A stretch of DNA of 64,000 bases from Venturia oleaginea (lineage: Eukaryota; Ascomycota; Dothideomycetes; Venturiales; Venturiaceae), in contig JABMLP010000015.1 in NCBI GenBank assembly GCA_013176395.1, positions 310,001 through 374,000 of the forward strand, read 5' to 3'. Position numbers and translations under genes: made by a program. Shown one piece after another: positions 10,821-22,060 of the stretch. Each line of letters opens with the position of its first letter. The first letter of the stretch is position 1. The notes beneath the pieces are model-generated. The model did no database searches. It had not been told where the DNA came from and saw only the letters and a program-made list of their open reading frames with translations.

Positions 10821-12481
10821 TCATGAAGCATTATTCGCGCAAAATTCCTCGACCCATTTTGCGAATCCTTCGCTTGGCTCGTCGATGGCGCGATAGAAGA
10901 TGTCGCTCCACCAGATGATGATGGGCACATATAACAACAGGGATACTCCCATTCTGAGAACATTGACCCAGTATCCTTGGGACCCAAAAACAATTGCTGT
11001 CCATTTGAGGATGAAAAGACCGATCGTTCGATTTCCCAAGCCGTGGACGAGGTAGAGAGCGAAGCTGATTTTGCCGAGATATTTGAGGGGCTTTGTTAAG
11101 AAGAAGTTTTGGATGAAGGGAAGATAGGGCAGTGGCGCGATGATCATGATGGCAGAAATTGCGGTTACGAGGCGGCGTCGGTACTGGTTGTGCGGTAGTA
11201 TACTCTCCATCCATTGGTAACCATAGCTTTCAAGGGCACGATCTCGTGGATAGCCTGAAAGCCACACTCCAGCCAGAATCGTCGTAATGAGCAGAGCTTT
11301 GGTAAGTTTCCTCTGCATCAAGACTTTTCGCGATGGGGAATCTTGGACGAAGACGTCGATCTCGGCGATGAGCATTCCGGACAGGAAGAGAGCGACATCC
11401 CACCGTTTGTGAGCAAATGCGTGGAGAATGATGGCGATTTCCGTGGCTATTCTGACGCTGATGCGGGTTCGGGCGAGACCGAGGACGCAGAGGAAGACGA
11501 CCATCGATCCCCTGTATTCAAGAGCGATGGACCAGAGCTGTGGGTTGTAAAATCCGTCCATGTATGAATCCCACGTCCAAGGATTTGATTCCTGGTCGAT
11601 GTATTGCAATAGTGCTGGCACTCCATGGATGAAAGGCTGGTACTATTAGCATTGGTTCCAGACATAGATCGTCAAAGATTCTGATGGAAATAGAAGATTA
11701 ATGTCGTGATCAAGTATGTAAAATACCCGGCTATTTCAAGTTGAATTTGGCCCAGAATTCCGCGCGTTCGATCACAACTAAATTCTTCGATGACGATCAA
11801 GAGAATTGACTGCTGGGGGGATATTTTTAGAGATCTCACCCTTCCATAAATTTTCTTCGGTGGGACTACGATGCCAATAGAAGCACAGATGAAAGCCAAG
11901 ATACAGGACGCCAGTGATGGCAGAAAGAGTCGAATTGCTCGTCGAAAGGTGAGGGAGGTCAGAGCAGTGTATAGACTGAGATACTCTTGTCTATACATTT
12001 TCTGGATATATCGATGCGTAAGGACGTATCCCGAGACAACGAAGAAGATCGAGACCATGGCTGCGCCTGAGTAGACAACCCGGATCATTGGTAGTTGCCA
12101 TATTGAAGCGTTGTTGCTTCCGACGATGAGCCCTGAGTTGGTACTGGGAAATAGTAGATGCGTAAAGTGAAAGATGAAGACGATAAGTGATGCGAGGCCT
12201 CTCACACCGTCGAGGTATTGTGTCGAGAAGGTTTTTGGCGTGATATCCATGGGAGACTGTTTCTCAAGACCATTGCTGACTGCGATTAGAGGTGAGGATT
12301 TGAGAAAGCTGGGCATGATGAAAAGTAGCAACCGAAGCGGAGTCCCGACCATGGATTTTGACTTTCTGTTCCATCTTCCTGGAGGTGGAAACGCGTAACC
12401 GGAAAAGCTAGAAGTGGAAGGAGATGGAGAGTTGAGGAGAGCCTCTTCGTCTTCGTTTCTTGATGTTGTCCTGGTCCACAT
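10821..12481 (-). CDS. Acyltransferase-3 family membrane protein
   Basis: Integral-membrane O-acyltransferase (Acyl_transf_3). Exon 1 (12481-11840) starts with a Ser-rich cytosolic tail and reaches the family start motif YLDGVRGLASLIVFIFHFTH with the conserved His, then SGAAMVSIFFVVSGYVL and TFRRAIRLFLPS. Exon 2 (from about 11642) has NPQLWSIALEYRGSMVVF, KYLGKISFALYLVHG and a last membrane segment followed by WWSDIFYRAIDEPSEGFAKW. About ten hydrophobic segments are visible. The intron placed at 11839-11643 (197 nt) joins in frame and removes a stop, but it is long for this window and may hide a small exon. The acylated substrate cannot be told from sequence. Confidence 0.82.
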
Positions 12482-13529
12482 GGCTTGAAGGTTAACGCTG
12501 ATGTGCGTCGTATCAGGACCCAGCGAGGCTTACTGGTGTTATCAAGACGTTCGAATGCCACAATGCCTGTCCCTTAATCAAACGTAAGCCGCCAATGATT
12601 GCATCGATTTCAGGAGTATTTCCTCATGAGAAGTAGATCAATCCGTGATCAGGCAGGTGGCCAACACGGAGAGAGCAAGAAAACATGGGATATACTCGGG
12701 GTCCTGTAGCCCCTAAGGGGATTTTCACAGGCTGAGCCACTCGGATTGGCGCCAGGCTCCTGTTAGCATCAGTGCTAGGAATGATGGTGATGGACATTGG
12801 TGTGGATTGTTTGGGGAGCGGGAGAGTTCCCTGGACTGAGGCGGTGATGGTCTGTTGTCTGTGGTCTGTGGTCGTGATTGAGGGTTGAGATGGAGAAGAT
12901 CTGATAAGAGCCGACCCTAGTGGCAGATCTCTAGCGCAGTGCTATTGGTTAGAGTGCCGAGCGGAGTGGGTCTTGCCAAGAAAGCAATCTCCAGCAAAAT
13001 ACTCCTTTCAACGACTCTTACAGCTACTTCGAGGTCCGTACCATACAGCCGCGCCATCATCCAGCCACACCACCATCCAATGATTCGGCGCCTGATGTGG
13101 CTGCCGAGAGATAAGATCAACCTTGAAGCTTGACTGCTTCAGTAGTCTTACTTAGTCGAAACTGCACATCTTCCTTCTCGTCATGTACGAGAAGGGCAAT
13201 TGTGCACACGACTGGCTCTCTCTCGGTAGGCACTGATACGCGAGCACCGAGACTCCGGCCAAGCATAGCAGAATGGGTGGTGGGCTGGCATTTACGTTGG
13301 TCTCAGGAGTAGTTCCTTTCTGGGTAGCTGTGCACGCGACTAGAGCGCTTGGCCTCCCATTCGAGAAGCCGTTTGTACTGCTTCATCAAACGGCTAATCC
13401 ATCACCGCGTCTGGCTCTACACGATCATCGTTGACGTCGCGACTTCTTTCTTCTATAACTCCTCCCCAAGCAAGGCCAAGTGACTTCGTCGTTACATGCT
13501 CTCTTCATCGCGCCGTTATTACTATCATC
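12482..13529. other. Spacer between divergent genes
   Basis: Probable promoters for the acyltransferase (-) and the Stealth-type protein (+). Short ORFs only, none with motifs. Confidence 0.45.
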
Positions 13530-15585
13530 ATGTATTCTCCATCTCGTCTTTCTTTAAAAATCCCGGATTCCCCCATCGAGAAGCAGGCCTTCCGAAGTCG
13601 TTCCTTCCGCAGAATACTCTTCTCAGCATGCGCTCTTTCTTTACTGCTGGCCATCCTCCGCAGCATACACCTTCAAAACGAATTACATCGCAAATTCTCC
13701 CTTGACTACATCCGTCTCTATCACAATGCCGGCTCTACCGATGCTTTTTCACAGCAGCCAATTGGGGATGCTCGCGTTTCCGCAGCATCTTCAGGAGACT
13801 CGACGGACGATACATCGCCGCAAAGAATCAAACAACTAATGAACCAACTACCGGAGGTGATCCGGATACCTTTTGAGGATGCCGTAGAGGATATCAACAT
13901 CGAGGGATGGGAGGATGACTGGTTTTCCTCGGCTACCTACGATTTCGATAGATCGATGGAGGAACCGAAATTGGACTTTGTTTACAACTGTGCGTATTTT
14001 AAGCTACCGATGTTTGGAAATTGCGCTAACCTTTTCAGGGGTCAACGGATCTGAGGATGGGTTCAAAACTATCAAACACAAATACGAGTTGGACTCTAGG
14101 TTGAATGACAAAGCGGGGAAGTGGATGTCCGAGCACAGCATCAATAGATATCGAGATTGGGACGAACTCCGGTATTCTTTTCGGAGTCTGGACGCATACG
14201 CACACAATTTCACGAACAAGATTCAGGTTCTTACCAATTCCGTCCCAAGTTCCGCCAATGGGAGCACGTCCAATTTCCAACGGCAACGACCGCTATGGCT
14301 CAAGCACAATGCCGCGACTCAGAAACATGTCGAGGTCCTTTCGCAAGAGAATTTCTTCGATTCAACGGCGGCGCGGTGCGTGCCGTCTTTCGACTCGTTA
14401 TCGATCGAAAGTCAAATCCATAATACACCATCAACGGTCGATCAAATGGTTGCTCTGTCGGACGATATGTTTCTTGGAGCAGATCACTCCGCAGCCGACT
14501 TCTTTTCGCCGCTCTTCGGACCCATGATAGGCTTCAAGTCGAAGTCTTTCAACGTCAAATCCATCAGCAAATCCGAAATCCCAACTTTCGGCGAAAAGCC
14601 GCATTTGCACTACACATCCTGGTTGTTGAATCATAGGTTCGGCGAGCGAGAGCGAAAAGTGCAGGCACATTTTACCCATTCGGTCTCACGAAGGGTGATG
14701 AAAGAAGCTATGGCATCGTTCCCGAGCCCAGCTCTGCGAGGCGCATGCGAGCGATTCAGGGGGGAGAGCAAGTTCCAGATCTATCCTTGGTATGCCGCGT
14801 TCCACTACTCTATTGAACGATTTCGAGAAGCCCTGCTGTGGTCCTTTATCATGACTCGCATGGACACAAACCAGGACGGATATCTCGACTGGTCTGAGCG
14901 ACAAACTTTGCTCGAAGCGATCAAGCCTGGGAGACAAGCCACAGCTGGAGAGGACGCATCAACACCAGTCAAAGTGGCGGAAGGACGAGACCGGATGTTT
15001 TACCAGCTGCCCGCGATCCACAAACGAGCGGGACTGCAACCACCACTTTCGAATGTCAGAGTGACGTGGACTTCATTAGATGGACCCGAGACCATTCGGG
15101 ATGTGAAATGCCACAACTTCCACATCGACCACTGCCTTGCCGAAAGCTTCGATTCTCCCTTGTCGGATCGATCATATCGGAACCCAGACTTTACCACGGC
15201 AAATATATTCTCCCAATTATCACGGCGAGACCCAAAGTGTGGCGATTGTCTGATCAAATTCATACTCTCCACCGTCCCAAGGGGGCTCGAACCTCTCCTT
15301 CCACCAAAATCACGCCGCCACGAGCGCGAGACGACAATCAAAGCGTTGCTGAAATATAAACATACCATCATTGACCCTGATGCGATGTTCTTTATGGTCA
15401 AGGATGCTGAGCAAGCCGAGACGGAGGTGGTGGAGAGGGCCATCAATCGGAATAGGCATGTCACACAATACTGTTTCAACGATGATGTGATGACCGAGGA
15501 TCCGAAAGCCGTCGCCAAAGTTAACAAGGTGATTCAGAAAATCTTCAGGACATTATTCCCTCATAAGAGTCGGTGGGAGGAGTGA
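13530..15585 (+). CDS. Stealth-type sugar phosphotransferase (XPT1-like), Golgi
   Basis: Related to Cryptococcus xylosylphosphotransferase Xpt1 and the Stealth/GNPTAB family, which move sugar phosphates from nucleotide sugars to glycans. Exon 1 13530-13989, intron 13990-14038 (49 nt), exon 2 14039-15585: 668 residues. A single hydrophobic segment near residues 30-48 (ILFSACALSLLLAILRSI) after a basic tail predicts a type II Golgi protein. Splicing restores Stealth CR1, KLDFVYNWVNGSE (about 147-159). CR2 follows at about 190-225 (YRDWDELRYSFRSLDAYA), then VDQMVALSDDMFLG. A canonical EF-hand loop (DTNQDGYLDWSE) starts near residue 429. The CR4-like YRNPDFTTANIFSQL...CGDC lies near 532-560. Start chosen because it gives the membrane anchor. 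The natural acceptor is unknown. Confidence 0.88.
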
Positions 15586-16195
15586 TATATTTATGGGGGG
15601 GTATGATTTTTTACTTTTGTTATCATCAGCGTTAATGACTTGTATATATAGCGCTATAGATACCTTATGAATATGGCTTCGACCATCTTAGCGCCTTCAA
15701 CTTGTTCTTCTCCTAATTGTTTTGGTTCTGAACTGTGGTTGCGATTGTGGTTGAGATTATCAAGACGAGAGATTTTAGAAGCTCGCCGATATCGGTCCGC
15801 TGGTTGATGCCGAGGCCGACGTGTCTTCCATTCCACCTCTCTCTTTAGATACAGCATCTAGAGTTACTTACAAATTTCGCCTCTTCATACCTTACAAAGA
15901 TGACCTCCAACTTACGTTATCCAAAAGGGGAACTTGCCTGTCCCAATCCCCATCTCCTCACTGAGAACGCTTCCTTCTACCTCTCCAAACAACCTAAAAC
16001 AAAACAAAACACAACCATCACCACGAAGTCCCAATCCCTTAACCCAGACACTACCCTCCACCCCACCGCTACTACTGTCTCAACCCACCAGATAGATATC
16101 CCCTTAAACCTCTATTTAGGCTGTTTCTACCCCTTCTTTAACGCGTCTAGCTCGTCCTCGAAGAAAGAAAATCCTCTACTAATATATAGAAGTAA
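15586..16195. other. Spacer upstream of the LTR element
   Basis: No supported gene. AT-rich trailer of the preceding gene, then sequence that hosts the LTR retrotransposon. The last five bases before the element (16196-16200) read ACTAT and recur at its far end. Confidence 0.5.
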
Positions 16196-16200
16196 ACTAT

Positions 16201-16372
16201 TACGGGACGGTAGCTGGAAAGACGCAGCATACTCGTAGCCAAAGATTGTTTAGATTCAGTTAAAGAGTGAAGGTATCTACAAACAGAGAACCTCAATGAG
16301 GTTCTTTCTCTATACTAGGCTCAATCAGGCTTAGGCTCTTAGCCTATACCAACCATGGGCCATGCCCATAAC
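16201..16372 (-). repeat. 3' LTR
   Basis: Identical over 172 bp to 21603-21774. Contains an 8-bp stem, 3-base loop hairpin at 16287-16305 (AGAACCTC/GAGGTTCT). Confidence 0.9.
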
Positions 16373-16385
16373 ATTACCCCCCTCC

Positions 16386-19300
16386 TTACCGGGTGTGCAG
16401 GACTAAAGAGGGTGTGGTAGGTGGGATAATCAAACAGACAAACGCCATACATCGCTTCTGCCAGCTTGTAGCAGATTCGAAGGCGCTGGCCACCGCTACT
16501 CGGTTTCTTCGGGCCCCTGTTTGAGCTCCTATATCTTCGCCGACACCGTCGCCCTTGCCATACTCTGCCTCGAAGCGGTCTAAGTCCTCGACTTCTGTAA
16601 ATAATGAACGTGGCTGCCAATCGGGATCTGCATAGCCTTTCCATTTGATTAATAACTGACGAACCCAGCCTCGCCCAACCCGTTTCTTCTCTGCGCGAAG
16701 TATACGTTCTACTTCAAACTCAGCCTCTGTTTCTTCGGTTTGAGGCACTAATGGTGGCGGCTGGGTATCATCGGATTCTTGTGAGGGCAGTGTGTCGGTT
16801 GCGGCTCGGCGGAGTAGGTCAACGTGGAAACGGTTATGGATACCACTTGGCAGGTCAGCCAGCTCGTATACCATCGGGGAGATCTGGTTCTCGACAGTGT
16901 ATTTGGCTTGCGTCCACGACAGTTTCTTTGATAGCTGCGGAGTATTGATATTCCTAAGGTTCAACCAGACTTTGTCGCCCTTTTTTAACGTTTCGGCAGC
17001 TTGACGTGACCTGTTGGCGTCGTTCTCCATCTTCTGCTGGGACCAGGCCATCGCTGCCTGTGCATATTCTTGTGCCTCTTCTATTCGTTGCACAAAGGTC
17101 TCGGCATCGGCTGTTGGTGAGTTACTGGGTGAGATTCGTTGTACTTTCTGGATTGGTTCCGCATGGTAGCCGTGGGTTAGATAGAATGGACTCATCCCTG
17201 TGACTGAAGAGTCACGATTGTTCAGTGCTAACATAGCCGTAGGTAGTAGCGTTGGCCAGTCTAGTTGGGAGTATGCGATGAAGGCGCGGAGATAGCGTAG
17301 AACTTCCTGGTTCATGCGCTCGGTCGCGCCATCAGTCTGTGGATGAAAGGCTGTAGAGAGTCTCTGCTCAATCTTTGTAAGTTCGCAAAGCTTCCTCCAA
17401 AAACGACCTGTCCAATTGCTGCCTCTGTCCGACGTCAATGCCATGGGAAATCCGTGGTAGCGATAGTGGCATTGTAAGAACCTTTTCGCGCACTCTTTGG
17501 CGCTCATTGTAGTCATAGCCTCCAACGTAACACTTTTGAGGAGGCGATCTGTGATAACCATGAGGTATTTTGGGCCGTTTTCCTCTGCGGGCAAATCAGT
17601 CATGAAATCGATTGATAGCTCGCTGTGGAAGCGGGCCGGGATTGGAAGTGGTTTCAGAAGACCTCGCTTCTTATCACGCCATATTCCTGTTCTCCCACAT
17701 ACGTCGCAATTACGTACAAACTGCCGGACTGTCTTGTATTGTTGGGGCCAAAAGAAACTTCTGGATAGAATCGCAAGCGTGCTATCTCTCCCTGGGTGTC
17801 CAGTAACATGGGAATCGTGAGTTTGTTGGACCAGCGTTGTTCGCAGCGGTTCCCAATCTGGTACCCATAGGATCCCTCTTCTCGTGACCGCGCCGTGGTC
17901 GTCTACTTCGCATTCGGGTAGCTGTACCGACAACTTGAGCTCTGGAGGAAAGGAACGTTCGCCAGTAACTATAGCCGTATGAATAGCTTCGTAGGATTGG
18001 TCCTCTGCTATTGCGCGATCCCAGAGAAGTTGTCACTCTGGTTTCTCGAAAAGATCGCATCCTTTTGCAACTGACCGGTTTTGACCGTACCTAGTAGTGG
18101 ACCGGTGTTGACCGTTTTCGGCAGTCAGCTGGTGTCGACCGTCCAGTCCAGTATTTTGCTGGGGCTCCCGTATAACGTCCCATGTACTATTGGATGTATT
18201 CGGTGTATTGACTGGGCAGATAAGGGCTTGTATTGCGATTGTTTCGGTCGTCCTCTCGGAAAGAGGAGGAAGCCATTCGTCCTTGATCAACTGGGCCACT
18301 CGCCCTTGTAGTCTCTCGTCGTTCTTGTCATGTGGCATATCTTGATGTCTTCTTGATAGTGCGTCTGGTCTTTGCGCTAGTTTTCCGGCGCGAAATTCCA
18401 GCTGGAATTGGTACTCAGATAGAATTAGCGACCATCTTGCTTGTCTCTCTGACAAACGCTGCGCTGTCATAAAGTAGCGGAGATTCTTGTGATCGGTAAG
18501 GACTTTGAAAGGTGCTGCAACACTGCGTAGTTCTCCTCTCCAGTGTTCAATGGACTTGATTACTGCCAGTAATTCTTTATCGTGGATCTCGTAGTTACAT
18601 TCAGCCGCAGTGAGCTTGCGGGAGAAGTATGCTACTGGTCGTAGTTTTCCTTTCATATCCTTCTGCGACAACGTGCCTCCCAGCGCGTAGCCAGAGCAGT
18701 CGCACTCGAGTACCGTATCCAGGTCTGGATTCCAGTGAGCCAGTATTGGGGCGGAGATGAATAGCTCCTTCAAGACTTGAAAGGCGTTCTCATGTTCTTT
18801 GTTCCAGACAAAAGCGACGGCCTTCCGTGTTAACTTGATTAAGGGGTCGGAGAGCTCTGAGAAGTTGTCGATGAAGTCTCGGTAGAAATTTGCAAAGCCT
18901 AGGAAGGAGCGTACGCCTGTGACATTGACTGGAGCCTCCCATTCTTTAATCGCGGCAACTTTCTCTGGGTCGACTTTGATCCCTTCTCCTGCAGTGATAA
19001 TGAACCCCAGATATTTGACCTCCTGAACAGCAAACTCGCACTTGCTTAAGTCTAGCCGAAGTCCAGCAGTCTTGAGCTTGGCAAGAATTTGGTTAACCTT
19101 AACCATGTGATCCAGATAGTCGCCGTCGCTCCATATCAAGACATCGTCCATGTAGGCTGAACAGCAGATATCTAGGGATTCCCGTAGGACTCCGTTGATG
19201 TATCGTTGAAAGCTCGCGGGTGCGCCAGCTAGTCCGAAGGGGGTAACTAGCCATTCGAATAGTCCAAATCGAGTGCGAAAAGCCGTTTTCCACTCATCGC

Positions 19301-20480
19301 CGTGCTTGATGCGGAGCCGATGAAATGCCGCTCTGACGTCAAGTTTGGTGTACCAACGCGCTGTTGCTAGATTTCGTAGGGTTTCTCGGATTAGTGGCAA
19401 TGGGTAGCGGTCCGATCGAGTGATTCGATTCAGTGCCCGATAGTCTACACACATCCGAATGCCTCCACCTGGTTTCCTTACAAATAAGACTGGGGCTGCC
19501 GCTGGTGAGTTGCTGGCGCGTATCCAGCCCTTGTCCATATAGTCCGAAAGTGTTTTTCGTAGGACTAATAGCTCTTCCCTCGACATGCCGTATAATGGGC
19601 CCCAAGGAACTTCTGCCTCGCGACCTTGTTCATCTCGTATCAATTCGATAACGTGATCGCGACCCTCTTGATGGGGCGCGATCTCTCCGTCTTCGTCGTC
19701 GAGAAAGGCATCAGCATGCTCTGCTATTTCTTCTGGTATCTCTTGTCGGATTTCTTCCTCAGTTTTTCTCTGTTTTCTTTCTGCTAACTTGCTTAGGGCC
19801 TTGTTGATATCCGACATCGAGATAGCCAGCACTTGTGTACCATCCGGTCCATCTCTTCTCAACCGTCGCTGGGCCCTTCCAACAATAGCTGCAAATACAG
19901 ATCCTGACACTAGACAAGCCGCCCGCACGTGAGCGAGCCGGTCTCGCGCTTTGGTGTTCTGTTCTAGCCACCCCTTTTCTCTTACCGTGATGCGCTGGGA
20001 TCCTTGACCAATAAGCAGCTTTCTCTTAGCTGCTATATATCGCACCCAGTTTCTCTCTGCCCATGCCTTGCCTAGGATAATAGGGAAGCTCAATCCTTTC
20101 ACTATATACCCATAGACTCGCTCTGCTCGACCATCAATGTCGATCGTAGCGTAGGTCATGTGCGTAATACGGAGGTCTTCTCCGTTCTCGTGGCTCTCTT
20201 TAGCCAGTGCCAATTGTTTGGTGTCAATTGGGATGCGCGGTAGACGATGTGTTTGGACACTCTTCTCGCTGAAAGCAGCATAAGGGAGGCAGCCGTTATC
20301 AAAGAAGGATTCGGTGAAAGAAGTTCCATTGATCAAGGTATCTATCAAGAAGGGTGTACTTTCCATCCTATCCTTTGCTGCTTTGATTTCTCTTATGCCT
20401 GGTAGCTTTGTAATGTCTTCGCCATGTACATCTACTTCAGACCCTCGTGCGCGACGATGCACAAGGGTAGCTAGTTTTCC
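16386..20480 (-). pseudogene. LTR-element pol (protease, RT, RNase H, integrase, chromodomain), one stop
   Basis: One minus-strand frame from about 20480 to 16386, broken only by a TGA at 18035-18033. Domains in order: retropepsin-like FFDNGC; RT with CVDYRALNR and the catalytic AYMDD; RNase H region with ECDCSGYALGGTL; integrase with zinc-binding H/C residues (TGHPGRDS...CDVCGRTG); the DDE core (SIDFMTD, TSDRGSNW, HPQTDGATERMN); and a C-terminal chromodomain (EVERILRAEKKR...LLIKWKGY). The TGA lies between RNase H and integrase and probably replaces Trp. It is followed by C, a leaky context. No ATG opens the frame. It overlaps the end of gag in the -1 frame, so expression by frameshifting is likely. 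Confidence 0.9.
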
Positions 20481-21565
20481 GACTCTGATGAGGCTTCCTG
20501 TAGGGAGTCATCGGTATGCTGTGTGATTACCGCAGTGACCTGAGTCTTTGGACGTGTTGCTGGTCGGAATTCGCATACGTTCGGGTGGTGCTTGGGCTTC
20601 TTACAGCGCCCGCATTTGCCCGCTTGTATAAGTGCCAAGAACTCTGTTTGGGATCGCCATTTCGCTCTAGGTCGTCGGTCCTTCTTCGCATCCTTTCCGA
20701 GTGTATCGACCCGAGCTATCAGTGCTGCGATCTGCGCTGAAAGGGCGTTGATGCCAGTCATTTCGACATCGCCTTCTGCGTCACGACTGACTGTTTGGGG
20801 TGATTGTGGCCTCCCTCGAGTCGTTGGCGTCTCCTTATCCGTACTTGGATAGCGGCGTTGGTGGAATAGAGCCTCTGTCTTCGTCGCGAAGTACTGTACA
20901 TCTTTTACGTAAGTGTCGTAGTCGTCCCTGGACAATCGCACTGATTTCAAGGTCTGTTGGAGGGAGTAGTTGAGCGCGTTGTTCATGATAGTGATCTTTG
21001 AGGCTCTTTGCGGCGCTAGGGATCCAGCTTGCGATGTCAGTTGTTCGAACTGCTGGCGGAAGTCTTCGAACGGTTGTCTGCTGCCTTGGCTAATCTTGTT
21101 CAGCTCGTCGAGAGCTTTAGCTTCCGCTTCATGATCTAAGAACTTGTCGTCCATATGCTTGATAAAGGACTCGGGTTCGTAGTTGTCATGTTGCTCTCCA
21201 TTGCTTAGCCATTGGATGACGCGTTGTTGTTTCTCTGTCGGAAGCCCGTTGAAGATGTTCGCGCATATTCCTTGATTGCTTCCAAGCTTCCCATTTTCAA
21301 CAGTGATTTTTGTCTTGATCTGCCATCTGAACAGCGTGTAGTTGTCTCTTTTCCCGTCCCATTTAGGCCATGCAATAGCTTTTGCACCGGTGTTCCCATC
21401 AACACTGACTGCGGTCAGAGCTGCCACCAATTGTTGTACGGTGTCAGGCGAATTTGCTCGAGCCATTGAGAGTTTGTCGATTCCTTGCGTAATGCTCGCG
21501 ATTGGGTCGTCGTCGGTAGTAGGGGTGTAGGTTGTAGGAGTCGATAGGGTACTGTTGCTACGCAT
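20471..21565 (-). CDS. LTR-element gag-like protein
   Basis: A 364-residue ORF starting at ATG 21565. It has a retrotransposon gag core (RWQIKTKITVENGK, then FLDHEAEAKALDELNKI and FEDFRQQFEQL) and a C-terminal zinc knuckle CGRCKKPKHHPNVC. It forms the particle that packages element RNA. The stop (20473-20471) lies just inside the start of the pol frame, and the sequence GGAAAAC directly before the stop could allow a -1 shift. The ORF is intact. Confidence 0.85.
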   Translation of the reverse strand: MRSNSTLSTPTTYTPTTDDDPIASITQGIDKLSMARANSPDTVQQLVAALTAVSVDGNTGAKAIAWPKWDGKRDNYTLFRWQIKTKITVENGKLGSNQGICANIFNGLPTEKQQRVIQWLSNGEQHDNYEPESFIKHMDDKFLDHEAEAKALDELNKISQGSRQPFEDFRQQFEQLTSQAGSLAPQRASKITIMNNALNYSLQQTLKSVRLSRDDYDTYVKDVQYFATKTEALFHQRRYPSTDKETPTTRGRPQSPQTVSRDAEGDVEMTGINALSAQIAALIARVDTLGKDAKKDRRPRAKWRSQTEFLALIQAGKCGRCKKPKHHPNVCEFRPATRPKTQVTAVITQHTDDSLQEASSESEN

Positions 21566-21588
21566 CAAGTACACCTAGGTTTGTAAAG

Positions 21589-21599
21589 AACTGAATCTA
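21589..21599 (-). other. Candidate primer-binding site, self-priming type
   Basis: On the element's sense (minus) strand the 11 bases TAGATTCAGTT lie three bases inside the 5' LTR. They are perfectly complementary to AACTGAATCTA within the LTR (21663-21653). Tf1/sushi-type elements prime from their own RNA 5' end by exactly such an 11-nt match. No tRNA 3' end match was evident by eye. Confidence 0.4.
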
Positions 21600-21602
21600 T
21601 AT

Positions 21603-21774
21603 TACGGGACGGTAGCTGGAAAGACGCAGCATACTCGTAGCCAAAGATTGTTTAGATTCAGTTAAAGAGTGAAGGTATCTACAAACAGAGAACCTCAATG
21701 AGGTTCTTTCTCTATACTAGGCTCAATCAGGCTTAGGCTCTTAGCCTATACCAACCATGGGCCATGCCCATAAC
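21603..21774 (-). repeat. 5' LTR
   Basis: Identical to the 3' LTR at 16201-16372. On the minus strand the end reads GTTATGGGC after the flanking ACTAT. Confidence 0.9.
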
Positions 21775-21779
21775 ACTAT

Positions 21780-22060
21780 ATAATGGCTGCTGTGCCGTTT
21801 GTCCACAATCTCTATCTACAATCGCAAAAACCCAACTCTCTGGTATGAAAAAGCCTCTCGGATCTATCCTGAGCGGAATCCATACGGTGCGTAAGGGGCC
21901 ATCAACGGTCCGGTCCCTTCGCTATCTTGACGTCTCTCGACTTGGCCGTACACCTACTCCTACTATGCCCCCTACTTTACTACCCGGGTCATCTATCCTA
22001 CTCCCGCCAGTACAGCTCCTCTACGGCTCCTAAGCCGTGTCGTCTGCCTTAAATCTGCAG
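21780..22060. repeat. Sequence shared with the 3' region of the LINE at 49.6 kb
   Basis: Begins with a block (about 21800-21860) nearly identical to 49708-49762 (CACAATCTCTATCTACAAT followed by GCAAAAACCCAACTCTCTGG). More diverged matches follow to about 22020. It lies against the LTR element, so that element may have inserted next to or into a LINE tail. No coding sequence. Confidence 0.55.

Larger units (their letters stand above)
16201..21774 (-). mobile_element. Ty3-type LTR retrotransposon with chromodomain (chromovirus)
   Basis: A 5.57-kb element on the minus strand, flanked by ACTAT on both sides (16196-16200 and 21775-21779) as a 5-bp target duplication. Both LTRs are 172 bp and identical throughout, which points to recent insertion. 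Inside, on the minus strand: gag with zinc knuckle, then pol with protease, RT, RNase H, integrase and chromodomain in the Ty3 order. A polypurine tract (AAGGAGGGGGTAAT) sits just before the 3' LTR, at about 16373-16386. The true LTR ends may differ by two or three bases, because TAT adjoins both copies. Confidence 0.93.

Noticed and set aside
15000..15527. Minus ORF of 175 codons inside the Stealth-type gene
   Set aside because: Opposite-strand shadow of a well-supported coding exon.
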